From positions 248,001-312,000 of the forward strand of contig NC_008541.1 in assembly GCF_000196235.1 (NCBI RefSeq): a stretch of DNA of 64,000 nucleotides, written 5' to 3'. Below, one piece after another: positions 34,077-43,153 of the stretch. This DNA comes from Arthrobacter sp. FB24. Lineage in GTDB: Bacteria; Actinomycetota; Actinomycetes; Actinomycetales; Micrococcaceae. The notes beneath the pieces are model-generated. The model saw only the letters and a program-made list of their open reading frames with translations, was not told the DNA's origin and ran no database searches. How positions within the stretch are numbered: the first letter of the stretch is position 1; each line of letters starts with the position of its first letter. The position numbers and the translations under genes were made by a program.

Positions 34077-34113
34077 CGTTCGTTGTAGAGCGGAAGCTCC
34101 CCGGCCGTGCACA

Positions 34114-35019
34114 ATGGAAGGCATGGGTCAGAGCGCCGAGTTTGGAAAATTCCTGAAGGCCATGCGGTCACGGCTGAAGCCGGAGGATGCGGGGCTGCCC
34201 GGAACCTCCGGCGCCCGGCGGGTCCCCGGGCTGCGCCGCGAGGAGATAGCCCGGCTGGCGGACGTGAGCACGGACTACTACACCCGCCTGGAGCAGGGCC
34301 GCAACATCCACCCGTCAAGGGCGGTGCTCGATTCGGTGGCGCGGGCCCTGCGCCTGGATTCCAGCGAGCAGGCGCACATGATGGACCTTCTGGAGAATTG
34401 CGCCGAATCTCAGCGCTCGCCGATCCCGGCCCAGGGTGTCCGCCCGGCCCTGCGCCAGCTCCTCGGCGCGGTGGGTGATGTCCCCGCGCTGGTCCTGGGC
34501 CGCCGGAGCGACGTCTTGGCCGGCAACCCGCTAGCCTTCCTGCTGTTTGCGGATTTCCCGGCCATGCCGGCAGGGGAGCGCAACCTCACGCGCTGGCTCC
34601 TGCTGGACCCGCGCGCCCGCGAACTGTTCCCCGGCTGGAAGGCCGTGGCAGCCGAGGCCGTCGGAGCCTTGCGCGTGGATGTCGGGCGGCACCCGAACGA
34701 CGCCCAGGCCAATCAACTGGTGGGCGAACTCGCGGTCCATAGCGAACACTTCCGCCAATGGTGGGCCGGGCACCGCGTGGCCGCTCCGTCGGCGGGCAGC
34801 ATACGGCTCTGCCACCCGGTGGTCGGAGACCTGGAGCTGGATTTTGAAAACCTGGTCCTCCCGGAGGACCCGGATCAGGTCCTCCGGATATTCTCCGCGA
34901 AACCGGGTTCGGCTTCGGCCGATTCCTTAACGCTGCTGGGCAGCTTCGGGGCCGGGATGGACGGTGTGGCGTCAGGACCGGCCGCTGCAGTTGTGCAGCT
35001 GCCACACGAAACAGGCTGA
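34114..35019 (+). CDS. XRE/MmyB-like transcriptional regulator
   Basis: A 301-residue regulator. The N-terminal helix-turn-helix (about residues 30-85) contains VPGLRREEIARLADVSTDYY and TRLEQGRNIHPS. The C-terminal PAS-like MmyB ligand domain (about 110-290) has NPLAFLLFADFP and RWLLLDPRARELFPGW, and may bind a lipid or quinone-like ligand. ATG 34114 has no Shine-Dalgarno sequence; ATG 34123 (three codons later) is equally possible, and leaderless translation fits. MmyB-type genes commonly control the divergent reductase or SDR gene. Confidence 0.88.
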   Translation: MEGMGQSAEFGKFLKAMRSRLKPEDAGLPGTSGARRVPGLRREEIARLADVSTDYYTRLEQGRNIHPSRAVLDSVARALRLDSSEQAHMMDLLENCAESQRSPIPAQGVRPALRQLLGAVGDVPALVLGRRSDVLAGNPLAFLLFADFPAMPAGERNLTRWLLLDPRARELFPGWKAVAAEAVGALRVDVGRHPNDAQANQLVGELAVHSEHFRQWWAGHRVAAPSAGSIRLCHPVVGDLELDFENLVLPEDPDQVLRIFSAKPGSASADSLTLLGSFGAGMDGVASGPAAAVVQLPHETG

Positions 35020-35105
35020 TTTTGGGCATACGCCCATTGGGGGATCCTGGCCGCTTTCCTAGCCTTGGAATAGACCTTTTCGACTACCAAGGATGGGATT
35101 CAACG

Positions 35106-35303
35106 ATGAAGCGCATCGCACTGCTCAGGGAACGGGTGGCCACCGCCGGCGCCACAGGAACCCACTGCCCGGCATCCGGACTGTGGGCTCCCGCGGACGC
35201 GCCGCATGATGGCCACACCTTCTTCGAAGGACACATTTTCCCGTCCTACAACGGCTCGCCCACCGTCTGGCGGCGCAAGTCGCCACAGGAAACGTCCCGC
35301 TGA
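35106..35303 (+). CDS. Small hypothetical protein with CPASGLW motif
   Basis: A 65-residue protein starting at ATG 35106. Residues include GTHCPASGLWAPADAPHDG and GHIFPSYNGSPTVWR. It looks like a compact small domain in which Cys-Pro and Trp residues are conserved in similar uncharacterised actinobacterial/proteobacterial proteins. There is only one cysteine, so it is not a zinc ribbon. It lies 86 bp after the MmyB-like regulator and converges on dodecin. Function unknown. Confidence 0.6.
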   Translation: MKRIALLRERVATAGATGTHCPASGLWAPADAPHDGHTFFEGHIFPSYNGSPTVWRRKSPQETSR

Positions 35304-35314
35304 TATTTCGCGGT

Positions 35315-35524
35315 TCAGCGCTCCAGGCGGAATCCCAGTTTGATGGTCACCTGCCAGTCGGCCACCTGACCGTTTTCAAGGTGTCCGCGGATTTCTTTCA
35401 CCTCGAACCAGTCCAGGTTGCGGAGGGTCTTCGCGGCCTCGGCGATCCCGTTGCGGACGGCTGCGTCCACACCCTCGTTTGAAGTTCCGACAATTTCAGA
35501 AATGCTGTAGGTGTGATTCGACAA
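35315..35524 (-). CDS. Dodecin family flavin-binding protein
   Basis: A 69-residue dodecin. VYSISEIVGTS-like N-terminus (here TYSISEIVGTSNEGVDAAV) and the WFEVKEIRGHLENGQVADWQ core carry the flavin-stacking Trp and the Gln. Dodecamers store or buffer riboflavin/FMN, or CoA in actinobacteria. The gene converges on the 35106-35303 gene. Confidence 0.93.
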   Translation of the reverse strand: MSNHTYSISEIVGTSNEGVDAAVRNGIAEAAKTLRNLDWFEVKEIRGHLENGQVADWQVTIKLGFRLER

Positions 35525-35601
35525 CTTCGCTCCTCATAATCTCCATTGACACCCGGAACTGCGGGCCGTCCCTGCAGATTAGCGGACGCAGCGCAGCGCG
35601 A

Positions 35602-36492
35602 CTAGGGCTTTCCGGCGGTAAGCGGGCCGGCTGGGAACGGGCCATGTGCCACGCCCGGACCGAATATCGGGCCGGGTTCCGGTCGTTTGGCTTTCAGGCC
35701 CAGGTTCGCCGGCCGTTGCCGGACCCGGCGCACCACCCACGGGAACAGGTAGTCCTTGGCCCAGACCAGGTCACTGCTTCTGGCCTCCCGCCAACTGCTG
35801 ACGGGCAGCACCTTGGGCTCCAGCGGCTTCAGGGTGTGGGGCACATTGAGCGTCTCCAGCACCATCGCCGCAATGGTGTGGTGGCCCAGCGGGGAGAAGT
35901 GCAGGCGGTCGGGATCCCACATGTGCGGAGCCGCCAACTGGCGCAGTGTCCACAGGTCGGCCACCACGCCGTCGTGCCGGGCCGCTATGGTGCGCAGGTT
36001 TTCGTTGAAGATGGCCACCTTGCCGCGGATGCGGCCAAAGACCGGAGTGTTCCCCCAGTCCGGTCCGGTGAAGAGCACCACGGTCGCCCCGGTGGCGCTG
36101 AGGAGCCCGATGGCCGGATCCAGCCTCTCTGCCAGCTTGTCCGGATCACTGCCGCGGAACACGAGGTCGTTGCCGCCGGCCGAGAGTGTGACAAGGTCAG
36201 GTCTGAGTTCGAGCGCGGGCCCCAGCTGGTCGTCCATGATCTGCTGGAGAAGGCGGCCCCTGACCGCCAGGTTTGCGTAGGCGAAGTCCTGGTGGCCCAG
36301 GCTCAGTTCCTCCGCTACCCGGTCTGCCCAGCCCCGGACACCGCCCGGGCTTTGCGGCTCCGGATCGCCGTACCCCTCAGTGAAGGAATCTCCCAGTGCC
36401 ACGTATCGGTTCCAGGGGTGCGGAGCCGGAGTGGTCGCCGCGGAGGGTATCCGCGCCGGTCCAGGAATGCTGAACGTACTCACGTTTCCCAT
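35602..36492 (-). CDS. SGNH/GDSL-family hydrolase
   Basis: A 296-residue esterase/lipase-like protein. Block I is ALGDSFTEGYGDP (nucleophile Ser), block III is LSAGGNDLVF, and block V is DRLHFSPLGHHTIA with the catalytic Asp-His. No clear signal peptide is visible, so it is probably cytoplasmic. ATG 36492 is chosen; a longer frame would run through the regulator promoter region on the other strand. It is divergent from the CsoR-family gene. Confidence 0.88.
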   Translation of the reverse strand: MGNVSTFSIPGPARIPSAATTPAPHPWNRYVALGDSFTEGYGDPEPQSPGGVRGWADRVAEELSLGHQDFAYANLAVRGRLLQQIMDDQLGPALELRPDLVTLSAGGNDLVFRGSDPDKLAERLDPAIGLLSATGATVVLFTGPDWGNTPVFGRIRGKVAIFNENLRTIAARHDGVVADLWTLRQLAAPHMWDPDRLHFSPLGHHTIAAMVLETLNVPHTLKPLEPKVLPVSSWREARSSDLVWAKDYLFPWVVRRVRQRPANLGLKAKRPEPGPIFGPGVAHGPFPAGPLTAGKP

Positions 36493-36592
36493 GGTGACCC
36501 CATCACGGGCCCGGCAACAGGGTCGAAGGGCGCAATTCCGCGTGGTCCCAAGGCCCGGGCCGGTGTGAGTCCAGCTACACAAGCAGCAGATA

Positions 36593-36608
36593 ATACCAAG
36601 GGGGGTAT
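36593..36608. promoter_or_regulatory. CsoR/CstR-type operator
   Basis: ATACC (36593-36597), six bases AAGGGG, then GGTAT (36604-36608). G-tract centred inverted repeats with ATACC/GGTAT ends are the hallmark of CsoR-family operators. It lies 35 bp before the regulator start, indicating autoregulation. Confidence 0.75.
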
Positions 36609-36619
36609 AAGATGAATAA

Positions 36620-36901
<282 letters not shown>

Positions 36902-36949
36902 CCGCGAGCCCCCGCTTAGCGGCCGCTCCCTCGCCGGGAGGTTAAGGCG

Positions 36950-37660
36950 TCAGGCGGTTTTCGCCTCGAGCACGTATGTCTTCAGGTCATCCAGGGTCTG
37001 CTGCATGTGCGCGTCCATGGCACTGCGTGAGCGTCCGGCGTCCCGCGACTCCAGGGCGTCCGCAATTGCCTGGTGGTGCCCGATCGCATGCTCCTGGATG
37101 TCGCGGAACTTGGACGTCTGCGTCCGGCGCTTTTCCAGCACGCGGTGCAGCGGCTCGAACAGGACGGCCACAAAAACGTTCTCCGAGGCGCGCAGGATAA
37201 CGTCGTGGAAGGCGAGGTCGGCTTCCACGAAGCCGGCCAGGTCGTCGGTGTCATGGGCCTTGCGCATGGCTGCCACGTAGCCGTGCAGGGTACCTATCTC
37301 GGCGTCGCTGATGCGGCCCGCCGCGAGTTCGCACGCCCCTGTTTCCAGCATCCGGCGGAGCTCAATTAGCTGGACTGCGGCGGAGGCGTCATTCACGCCC
37401 TCCGAGGCTGCGCGGAGCACTGCTTCCAGGGAAGCCCAGCGGTTGAGCGGGTTGACGAACGTCCCCCGCCCGCGCTCCACGCTCAGGATGCGCTGTGCTT
37501 CGAGTGTTTTCATGGCTTCGCGAACGGTCATCCGGCTGACCTCGTGCTTCGCGCTCAGCTCCAGCTCGCCGGGGACGCTGGAGCCGGGAGGAAACTCGCC
37601 GGCAATGATCCGGTCCAGGAGCTCGTCGGCCACCACGCCGACCAGTGATTTACGTGCCAA
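36950..37660 (-). CDS. FadR/GntR-family regulator of the acid-sugar operon
   Basis: A 236-residue repressor. The winged helix (about residues 8-75) reads GSSVPGELELSAKHEVSRMT then VREAMKTLEAQRIL. The FCD domain has ADLAFHDVI, a GHHQAIADAL segment and AMDAHMQQTL, giving the Asp/His metal set. It is divergent from the DUF1537 kinase operon. A 23-bp near-perfect palindrome lies between. It probably responds to a four-carbon acid sugar or pathway intermediate. Confidence 0.9.
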   Translation of the reverse strand: MARKSLVGVVADELLDRIIAGEFPPGSSVPGELELSAKHEVSRMTVREAMKTLEAQRILSVERGRGTFVNPLNRWASLEAVLRAASEGVNDASAAVQLIELRRMLETGACELAAGRISDAEIGTLHGYVAAMRKAHDTDDLAGFVEADLAFHDVILRASENVFVAVLFEPLHRVLEKRRTQTSKFRDIQEHAIGHHQAIADALESRDAGRSRSAMDAHMQQTLDDLKTYVLEAKTA

Positions 37661-37745
37661 TTTTCCCCCGTTCAGCGGTGAGCGACGATTTGTCCGACAA
37701 GTCTACTTGCGCGTCCCTGTGCCTTGTGCCACACTAGCATTCAAA

Positions 37746-37768
37746 TGTTAGATGTCTGACATCTTACA
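37746..37768. promoter_or_regulatory. FadR-type operator of the four-carbon acid-sugar operon
   Basis: TGTTAGATGTC (37746-37756), a central T, then GACATCTTACA (37758-37768): one mismatch in 11-bp arms. The core ATGTCTGACAT fits FCD-type GntR sites. It lies 45 bp before the kinase gene and 85 bp before the regulator gene. Confidence 0.8.
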
Positions 37769-37812
37769 AATACCTACCCGCAACAGAGATTTCATACACA
37801 ACGGAGTGCAAA

Positions 37813-39321
37813 GTGCCCCTTGAAGCAGATGTACTGGCAGCCTTTCCGGCAGAGGTCCAGATTCCCGCTGAGCTGGTTGCCGACGCTGTGGCGGCGTCTT
37901 CGGCAGCCTCCCCCCGAGTGCTCGTAGTGCTCGACGACGACCCCACCGGCACCCAGTCCGTTGCGGACCTGCCCGTCCTCACCCGCTGGGACGTGGCGGA
38001 TTTCACCTGGGCGTTCGCCCACATCCGGGACAACCAGACGAAGCCCGCCGTCTACGTACTGACCAACACCCGCAGCCTGGACGCGGCAGAGGCTGCCGAG
38101 CGGAACGAAGAAATCGTCCGCAACGCCCTGACCGCAGCAGGCTCAGCCGGGAGCGAAGCCGGCACCGCCGGTTCCGGCCTTCGCCTCGGCTTCGTCAGCC
38201 GCAGCGACTCCACCCTCCGCGGCCACTACCCGCTCGAGCCGGACGTCATCGCCGCCACCGTGGCCGCCGTCAGCGGCGAGGCGACCGACGGCGTCGTCAT
38301 CATTCCGGCGTTCCCTGACGCCGGCCGGGTCACCATCGGCGGCGTGCACTACATGCGCGGTACGGGGGACGAAGCAGGCACGCTGACGCCGGTGGCCGAG
38401 ACCGAGTTCGCGAAGGATGCCTCCTTCGGCTTCGCCAACTCCGAAATGGCCAAGTATGTGGAGGAGAAGTCGCAGGGGCGCTTTGCCGCGGACTCCGTGA
38501 TCGTCCTGGACCTGAACATCATTCGGGCTTCCACCGATCCGCACATCTCCGCCAAGGCCATCGCCGACGCGATCGAGTCCGCCACCGAGTCCACCCCGAT
38601 CGTGGCCGACATCGTCTCCGAAAACGACCTCCGCGCCCTCTCTCTGGGCCTCGAGGAAGCCGAACGCCGCGGCAAGAAACTCCTGTACCGCGTGGGTCCG
38701 CCGTTTGTCCGCGCCCGGATCGGCCAGGAGATCCGCGCCGAGCTCAGCGGCGAAGAGGCCTACGCCGGCAACACCCCCTCGGAAGCGGGCGGGCTCATCG
38801 TCGTCGGCTCCCATGTCGGCGTCACCACCCGCCAGCTCAAGGCCCTCACCGAACAGCACAGCGCAGCGCGCATCGTCGAGATCGACGTCGAGAAGCTGTT
38901 GGGCGATGCCGCAGCCAGCTACCTTGACGAGACGGTGGACATGGTGGTGGAGGCGCTGCGTGGCGGCGATGTCATCGTCCACACCAGCCGACTGCTCATC
39001 AGGACCGACGACGCCGCCGAAAGCCTGCGGATCGCGCGGACGGTGTCCGCTGCCGTCGTCGCGGTCGTGAACCGCACGCTCAAGACCTTTCCGCCGCGCT
39101 TCGTGATCGCCAAGGGCGGCATCACGTCCTCGGACGTCGCCGCGCACGGCCTGGAAATCCGCCACGCGATCGTCCGCGGCCCCATGCTCCCGGGCATCGT
39201 GAGCCTGTGGGAACCGGTGGACGGCCCCGCCAAGGGCATCCCGTTCATCGTGTTCGCCGGCAACGTGGGCGACGACCAGTCCCTCGCCGAGGTCACCCGC
39301 AAGCTCAGCAACACCTTCTAA
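37813..39321 (+). CDS. Four-carbon acid sugar kinase (DUF1537 family, OtnK/DtnK-like)
   Basis: A 502-residue ATP-dependent kinase of the DUF1537 family, whose members phosphorylate 2- or 3-keto forms of erythronate and threonate. The N-terminal substrate domain has VLDDDPTGTQ, RSDSTLRGHYPLE and IIPAFPDAGRVTIGG. The C-terminal nucleotide domain has VVGSHVGVTTRQL, AKGGITSSD and FVIF-like AGNVGD. GTG 37813 starts a four-gene operon. Downstream dehydrogenase, permease and aldolase complete a catabolic route, although the aldolase type is unusual. Confidence 0.92.
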   Translation: MPLEADVLAAFPAEVQIPAELVADAVAASSAASPRVLVVLDDDPTGTQSVADLPVLTRWDVADFTWAFAHIRDNQTKPAVYVLTNTRSLDAAEAAERNEEIVRNALTAAGSAGSEAGTAGSGLRLGFVSRSDSTLRGHYPLEPDVIAATVAAVSGEATDGVVIIPAFPDAGRVTIGGVHYMRGTGDEAGTLTPVAETEFAKDASFGFANSEMAKYVEEKSQGRFAADSVIVLDLNIIRASTDPHISAKAIADAIESATESTPIVADIVSENDLRALSLGLEEAERRGKKLLYRVGPPFVRARIGQEIRAELSGEEAYAGNTPSEAGGLIVVGSHVGVTTRQLKALTEQHSAARIVEIDVEKLLGDAAASYLDETVDMVVEALRGGDVIVHTSRLLIRTDDAAESLRIARTVSAAVVAVVNRTLKTFPPRFVIAKGGITSSDVAAHGLEIRHAIVRGPMLPGIVSLWEPVDGPAKGIPFIVFAGNVGDDQSLAEVTRKLSNTF

Positions 39322-39352
39322 GCCTCCCGCCACTCATTCAATGGAGAACACC

Positions 39353-40252
39353 ATGACCAGCAACTGCACCATCACCGTCCTGGGGCTCGGCGCCATGGGC
39401 CTGCCCATGGCCACCCGCCTGGCCAGCCAGCTCACCGTCCACGGCTTCGACATCGCCGAGCCGCGCCTCAAGCTCGCCGAAGAAGCCGGGATCCGCACCT
39501 TCGCCTCTGCCCGCGAAGCCTCCGAAGGTGCCGACGCCCTGCTCCTGGCAGTGCGCAACGGCGAGCAGCTCAACGACGTCCTCTTCGGCGCGAACGGCGT
39601 GGCGTCCGTGCTCAAGCCGGGCGCCGTCGTGATCCTCGGCAGCACCGTAGGCACCGACGCCATCCCGGCCACGGTGGACCGGCTGGCCGAATACGGCGTC
39701 GAACTGGTGGACGCGCCCCTTTCCGGCGGCCCCAAGCGCGCCGGTGAAGGCGACCTGCTGATCGTGGTGGGCGCATCGCCCGAGGCGCAGGAAAAGGCCC
39801 GCCCCGCCCTGGAGCTGCTGGCCTCCACCCTCACCGTTGTGGGCGACAAGCCCGGCGACGGCCAGGCGCTCAAGACCGTCAACCAGCTCCTCTGCGGCGT
39901 GCACATCGCCGCCGCTGCCGAAGCCCTTGCCTTGGCCGACGCCCTCGGCCTGGACCAGGAGAAGACCCTCAAGGCCCTCGAAGCCGGTGCAGCGGGTTCG
40001 TTCATGCTTTCCAACCGCGGCCCGCGGATCCTGGAGGCCTACAACGAGGGTGGTGCAGAGGTGCTGAGCCGCCTGGACATCTTCGTCAAGGACATGGGCA
40101 TCGTGGGCAAGGCCACCCGGGCCGCCGGCCTGGCGGCCCCCGTTGCCGCCGCAGCCGAGCAGCTCTACCTCCTGGGCCAGGCCCAGGGCCTCGCCGCGGC
40201 CGACGACTCCGCCGTCATCAAGGTCGTCGCCCCCACCAAGCGCAACGCTTGA
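39353..40252 (+). CDS. NAD(P)-dependent beta-hydroxyacid dehydrogenase (LtnD/3-hydroxyisobutyrate dehydrogenase type)
   Basis: A 299-residue dehydrogenase. The Rossmann motif is LGLGAMGLPMATRLA; the substrate loop is VDAPLSGGPKRAGEGDL; the catalytic lysine lies in ALKTVNQLLCG. Relatives (LtnD) oxidise L-threonate or D-erythronate before phosphorylation by the DUF1537 kinase, the expected role here. ATG 39353 is used because GGAG lies at 39343-39346. The gene follows the kinase by 31 bp. Confidence 0.9.
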   Translation: MTSNCTITVLGLGAMGLPMATRLASQLTVHGFDIAEPRLKLAEEAGIRTFASAREASEGADALLLAVRNGEQLNDVLFGANGVASVLKPGAVVILGSTVGTDAIPATVDRLAEYGVELVDAPLSGGPKRAGEGDLLIVVGASPEAQEKARPALELLASTLTVVGDKPGDGQALKTVNQLLCGVHIAAAAEALALADALGLDQEKTLKALEAGAAGSFMLSNRGPRILEAYNEGGAEVLSRLDIFVKDMGIVGKATRAAGLAAPVAAAAEQLYLLGQAQGLAAADDSAVIKVVAPTKRNA

Positions 40253-40344
40253 TCCCCACCTAAAGCCCGACGACGGCGGTCCCCCCTCCGTCGTCGTCGA
40301 ACCACCTCGCCGGGCGTTGCCGGCGACGTCAAAGGAGACACCCT

Positions 40345-41763
40345 ATGAGCGCTCTAGCTCTTCTGGCCATAGCAGTCGCAGGCGTAGCCCTGCTGCTCGT
40401 GGCAGTGATCAAGTTCAAGATTCCCGCTTTCCTGGCGCTGCTTGTGGTCAGCGTCGGCGTAGCACTCGTCGCCGGAATCCCCCTTCCGGACATCATCAAA
40501 ACGGTCACGGAAGGCATGGGCGGGACGCTCGGTTCCGTGGCCATCCTGGTAGGCCTCGGCGCGATGCTCGGAAAGATGATCGAAATCTCCGGCGGGGCGC
40601 AGTCGCTTGCCGGAAAGTTCACCCAGCTGCTGGGCCCCCGCCGGGTTATTGCAGCCCTCACGGCAGCAGCATTCCTGCTCGCCATACCGGTGTTCTTCGA
40701 CGTCGGATTCATCATCCTGATTCCCATCATCTACGGCTTTTCCAAAGCTGCTGGTGTGAACCCGGTCAAGATCGGACTTCCTGTCGGCGCCATCATGCTG
40801 GCCATCCATGTCGTCGTTCCGCCGCATCCCGGAGTCGTCGGCGGTGCCGGCATCCTCAAGGCAGACATCGGCTGGGCCACAATCTTTGGCCTGCTCATCT
40901 GCATCCCCGTGGGGTTCCTCGGCTATTTTGTGGCCAAGAAGCTGAACCGCCGCGAATACAGCATGCTGTCCACCACGGCCGAGCAGTTCCGCCTCTTCGG
41001 CAGCGGCAAGTCGGAAGTTGAACAGGATGCGCCCCAGGGAACGTCGACGTCGTCCGTGCTCACCGCCGTCAAAACGGCGCCCAGTCCTGCCATGATCATC
41101 ACCCTGATTGTCCTGCCCATCCTCATGATCATGGTGGGCACGGTGGGCGCGGTCATGCTGCCCAAGGATTCCTTCGCGTCCCAGCTCGCCGCGTTCATTG
41201 GCGCACCCCTGATCGCGCTGCTAACGGCGTTGGGACTGGCCTACTACTTCCTCGGCATCCGCCGCGGCTGGTCCTCGCAGCACACCGGTGAAGTCATGGA
41301 CTCTGCGCTGGCTCCCACGGCTATCGTGATCCTCGTAACCGGCGCCGGCGGCGTGTTCGGCAAGGTCCTGACAGTTTCCGGCATCGGTAAGGCGCTGGCC
41401 GAAGGACTGCAGTCTGCGGGCCTCCCGGTGATCCTGATGGCCTTCATCCTCGCCGCCATCCTCCGCGCTTCGCAGGGCTCCGCCACCGTCGCCATCATCA
41501 CCACAGCGGGTCTGCTTGCTGCCTCAGTGGCTGACGGCGGCTACTCGCCGGTACAGACAGCGCTCATCCTGGTTGCCATCGGCTTCGGCGCATTCGGGCT
41601 CAGCCACGTCAACGACTCGGGCTTCTGGATTGTGACCCGTTACCTGGGCCTGTCCGTGTCCGACGGTCTCCGCACCTGGACGGTCCTCACGACCATCCTG
41701 GGCCTGGCCGGCTTCGCGCTGACCTTTGTTGCCTGGATCCTCGTGGGAGGCCTGAGCGCCTGA
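40345..41763 (+). CDS. GntP-family gluconate/acid-sugar permease
   Basis: A 472-residue membrane protein with 12-14 hydrophobic segments. GntP features include IPAFLALLVVSVGVALVAGI, AIPVFFDVGFIILIPI and HVVVPPHPGVVGGAG. GntP transporters carry gluconate, threonate-type and other hydroxyacids by proton symport. It lies 92 bp after the dehydrogenase with an AAAGGAG site, and its stop overlaps the aldolase start by 1 bp. It is the probable uptake system for the operon's four-carbon acid. Confidence 0.92.
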   Translation: MSALALLAIAVAGVALLLVAVIKFKIPAFLALLVVSVGVALVAGIPLPDIIKTVTEGMGGTLGSVAILVGLGAMLGKMIEISGGAQSLAGKFTQLLGPRRVIAALTAAAFLLAIPVFFDVGFIILIPIIYGFSKAAGVNPVKIGLPVGAIMLAIHVVVPPHPGVVGGAGILKADIGWATIFGLLICIPVGFLGYFVAKKLNRREYSMLSTTAEQFRLFGSGKSEVEQDAPQGTSTSSVLTAVKTAPSPAMIITLIVLPILMIMVGTVGAVMLPKDSFASQLAAFIGAPLIALLTALGLAYYFLGIRRGWSSQHTGEVMDSALAPTAIVILVTGAGGVFGKVLTVSGIGKALAEGLQSAGLPVILMAFILAAILRASQGSATVAIITTAGLLAASVADGGYSPVQTALILVAIGFGAFGLSHVNDSGFWIVTRYLGLSVSDGLRTWTVLTTILGLAGFALTFVAWILVGGLSA

Positions 41764-42635
41764 TGCGTGCCCGACTCGACCACCTGGTAGTTTCCGCCCT
41801 CCAACAGGGCGCAGCAGTCCCGGCCTTCACCTGCTACGACTTCACCACGGCCCTGGCAGTGGTGGAGGCGGCGGAAGAAGCCGGCCGCGGGGCCATCCTG
41901 CTGGTGGCTCCGAAGACGGCCGGCACCCCCAACGGGCTGCGGCTCATCACGGCACTCCGCGGGCTGGCGGACTCGGCCGGCGTCCCGATTGCCGTGCAGC
42001 TGGACCACGCCTCCGATCTCCGGGTGATTGCCGACGCCGTCGCGGCGGGGGCGGATTCGGTCCTCGCGGACGGTTCGTCGCTGCCCTACGAGGAAAACAT
42101 CGCCCTGGTCCGCGAAGCGCGCGCCGTGCTGGAAGCGCAAGGCCATGCCGACGTCGTGATTGAAGCGGAACTGGGCGGGCTGGCCGGTGACGAGGACCGC
42201 GCCTTCGGGGCGGACGCCGTCGGGTCTTCTGCGCAAGGCGCCGCCGGGCTGACCGACTCCGCCCAGGTGGAAGACTTCGTTGCCCGCACCGGCGCCCAGC
42301 TGCTGGCCGTGGCCGTGGGCAACGTGCACGGCAAGTACAAGGGCGAACCGCAGCTGCGGTGGGACGTGCTGCAGGACATCGCAGTGCGCACCCATATCCC
42401 GCTGGTGCTGCACGGCGCCTCCGGCATTCCGGCGGAGGAGCTGGTCAAGGCGGCCGCCATGAACGTGGGCAAGGTGAACTTCAACACCGAATTGCGCACC
42501 GGCGTGCTGGCCACGCTGGAATCCGAAACCGGCCCGCACCGTGCGGACGGCGAGAACCTCCAGGGTTTGCTCGTGAAGTGGAACGCCTCGGCCAGGGAGT
42601 TCGCCGCGGGCGCCCTGTCCACCCTCACGCGCTGA
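41763..42635 (+). CDS. Class II (FBA/KbaY-type) aldolase
   Basis: A 290-residue zinc aldolase of the fructose-bisphosphate/tagatose-bisphosphate family. The zinc site is in QLDHASDL and VLHGASGIP; ADGSSLPYEENI and IEAELGGLAGDED carry catalytic residues; AVAVGNVHGKYKG and GKVNFNTELR bind phosphate. Canonical OtnC-type enzymes in threonate/erythronate pathways belong to the unrelated aldolase/adducin family. Here an FBA-type enzyme is translationally coupled to the permease, so it probably cleaves the phosphorylated keto acid or a longer substrate. That role is inferred. Confidence 0.88.
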   Translation: MRARLDHLVVSALQQGAAVPAFTCYDFTTALAVVEAAEEAGRGAILLVAPKTAGTPNGLRLITALRGLADSAGVPIAVQLDHASDLRVIADAVAAGADSVLADGSSLPYEENIALVREARAVLEAQGHADVVIEAELGGLAGDEDRAFGADAVGSSAQGAAGLTDSAQVEDFVARTGAQLLAVAVGNVHGKYKGEPQLRWDVLQDIAVRTHIPLVLHGASGIPAEELVKAAAMNVGKVNFNTELRTGVLATLESETGPHRADGENLQGLLVKWNASAREFAAGALSTLTR

Positions 42636-42676
42636 GTCCGCGAAAAAACTCCAACGGGGGAGGCTAGGATCGAGCC

Positions 42677-43069
42677 ATGATCCCGGCCTCCCTCGTTTTT
42701 GCGTTCATCGCCGCCCTGCTGCACGTCTACATCTTCACCATGGAATCCATCACCTGGACCCGGCCGGCCACGTGGAAGCGCTTCGGGGTCGCCTCGCAGG
42801 CCGACGCCGAGACCACCCGGCCGATGGCCTACAACCAGGGCTTCTACAACCTGTTCCTTGCCGTCGGCGCGCTGATCGGCATCGGCGCGGTCCTGTGGGG
42901 CCAGCCGCCGGTGGGCTGGACCCTGATTTTCGCTTCCTGCGGTTCCATGCTGCTCGCTGCCGCCGTCCTGGCGCTGAGCGGACGCAAGTACCTCCGCGCG
43001 GCCGCCACACAAGGCACGACGCCGCTTCTCGCCGTCGCGCTCGGCCTCCTGGGGCTGCTGGCCGCCTGA
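42677..43069 (+). CDS. DUF1304 family membrane protein
   Basis: A 130-residue protein with four hydrophobic helices. The family motif is LHVYIFTMESITWTRPATW near the N-terminus, followed by AYNQGFYNLFLAVGALIG. Function is unknown. The gene follows the aldolase by 41 bp but has no obvious role in the pathway. Confidence 0.88.
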   Translation: MIPASLVFAFIAALLHVYIFTMESITWTRPATWKRFGVASQADAETTRPMAYNQGFYNLFLAVGALIGIGAVLWGQPPVGWTLIFASCGSMLLAAAVLALSGRKYLRAAATQGTTPLLAVALGLLGLLAA

Positions 43070-43153
43070 GCGGCATGGCTTCTGGCCCTTGACGGAGGCC
43101 CGGCGGACAATGGACAGTACGCAGAGAATCGTTCCGCCTCCGTAGGGAGCGCA

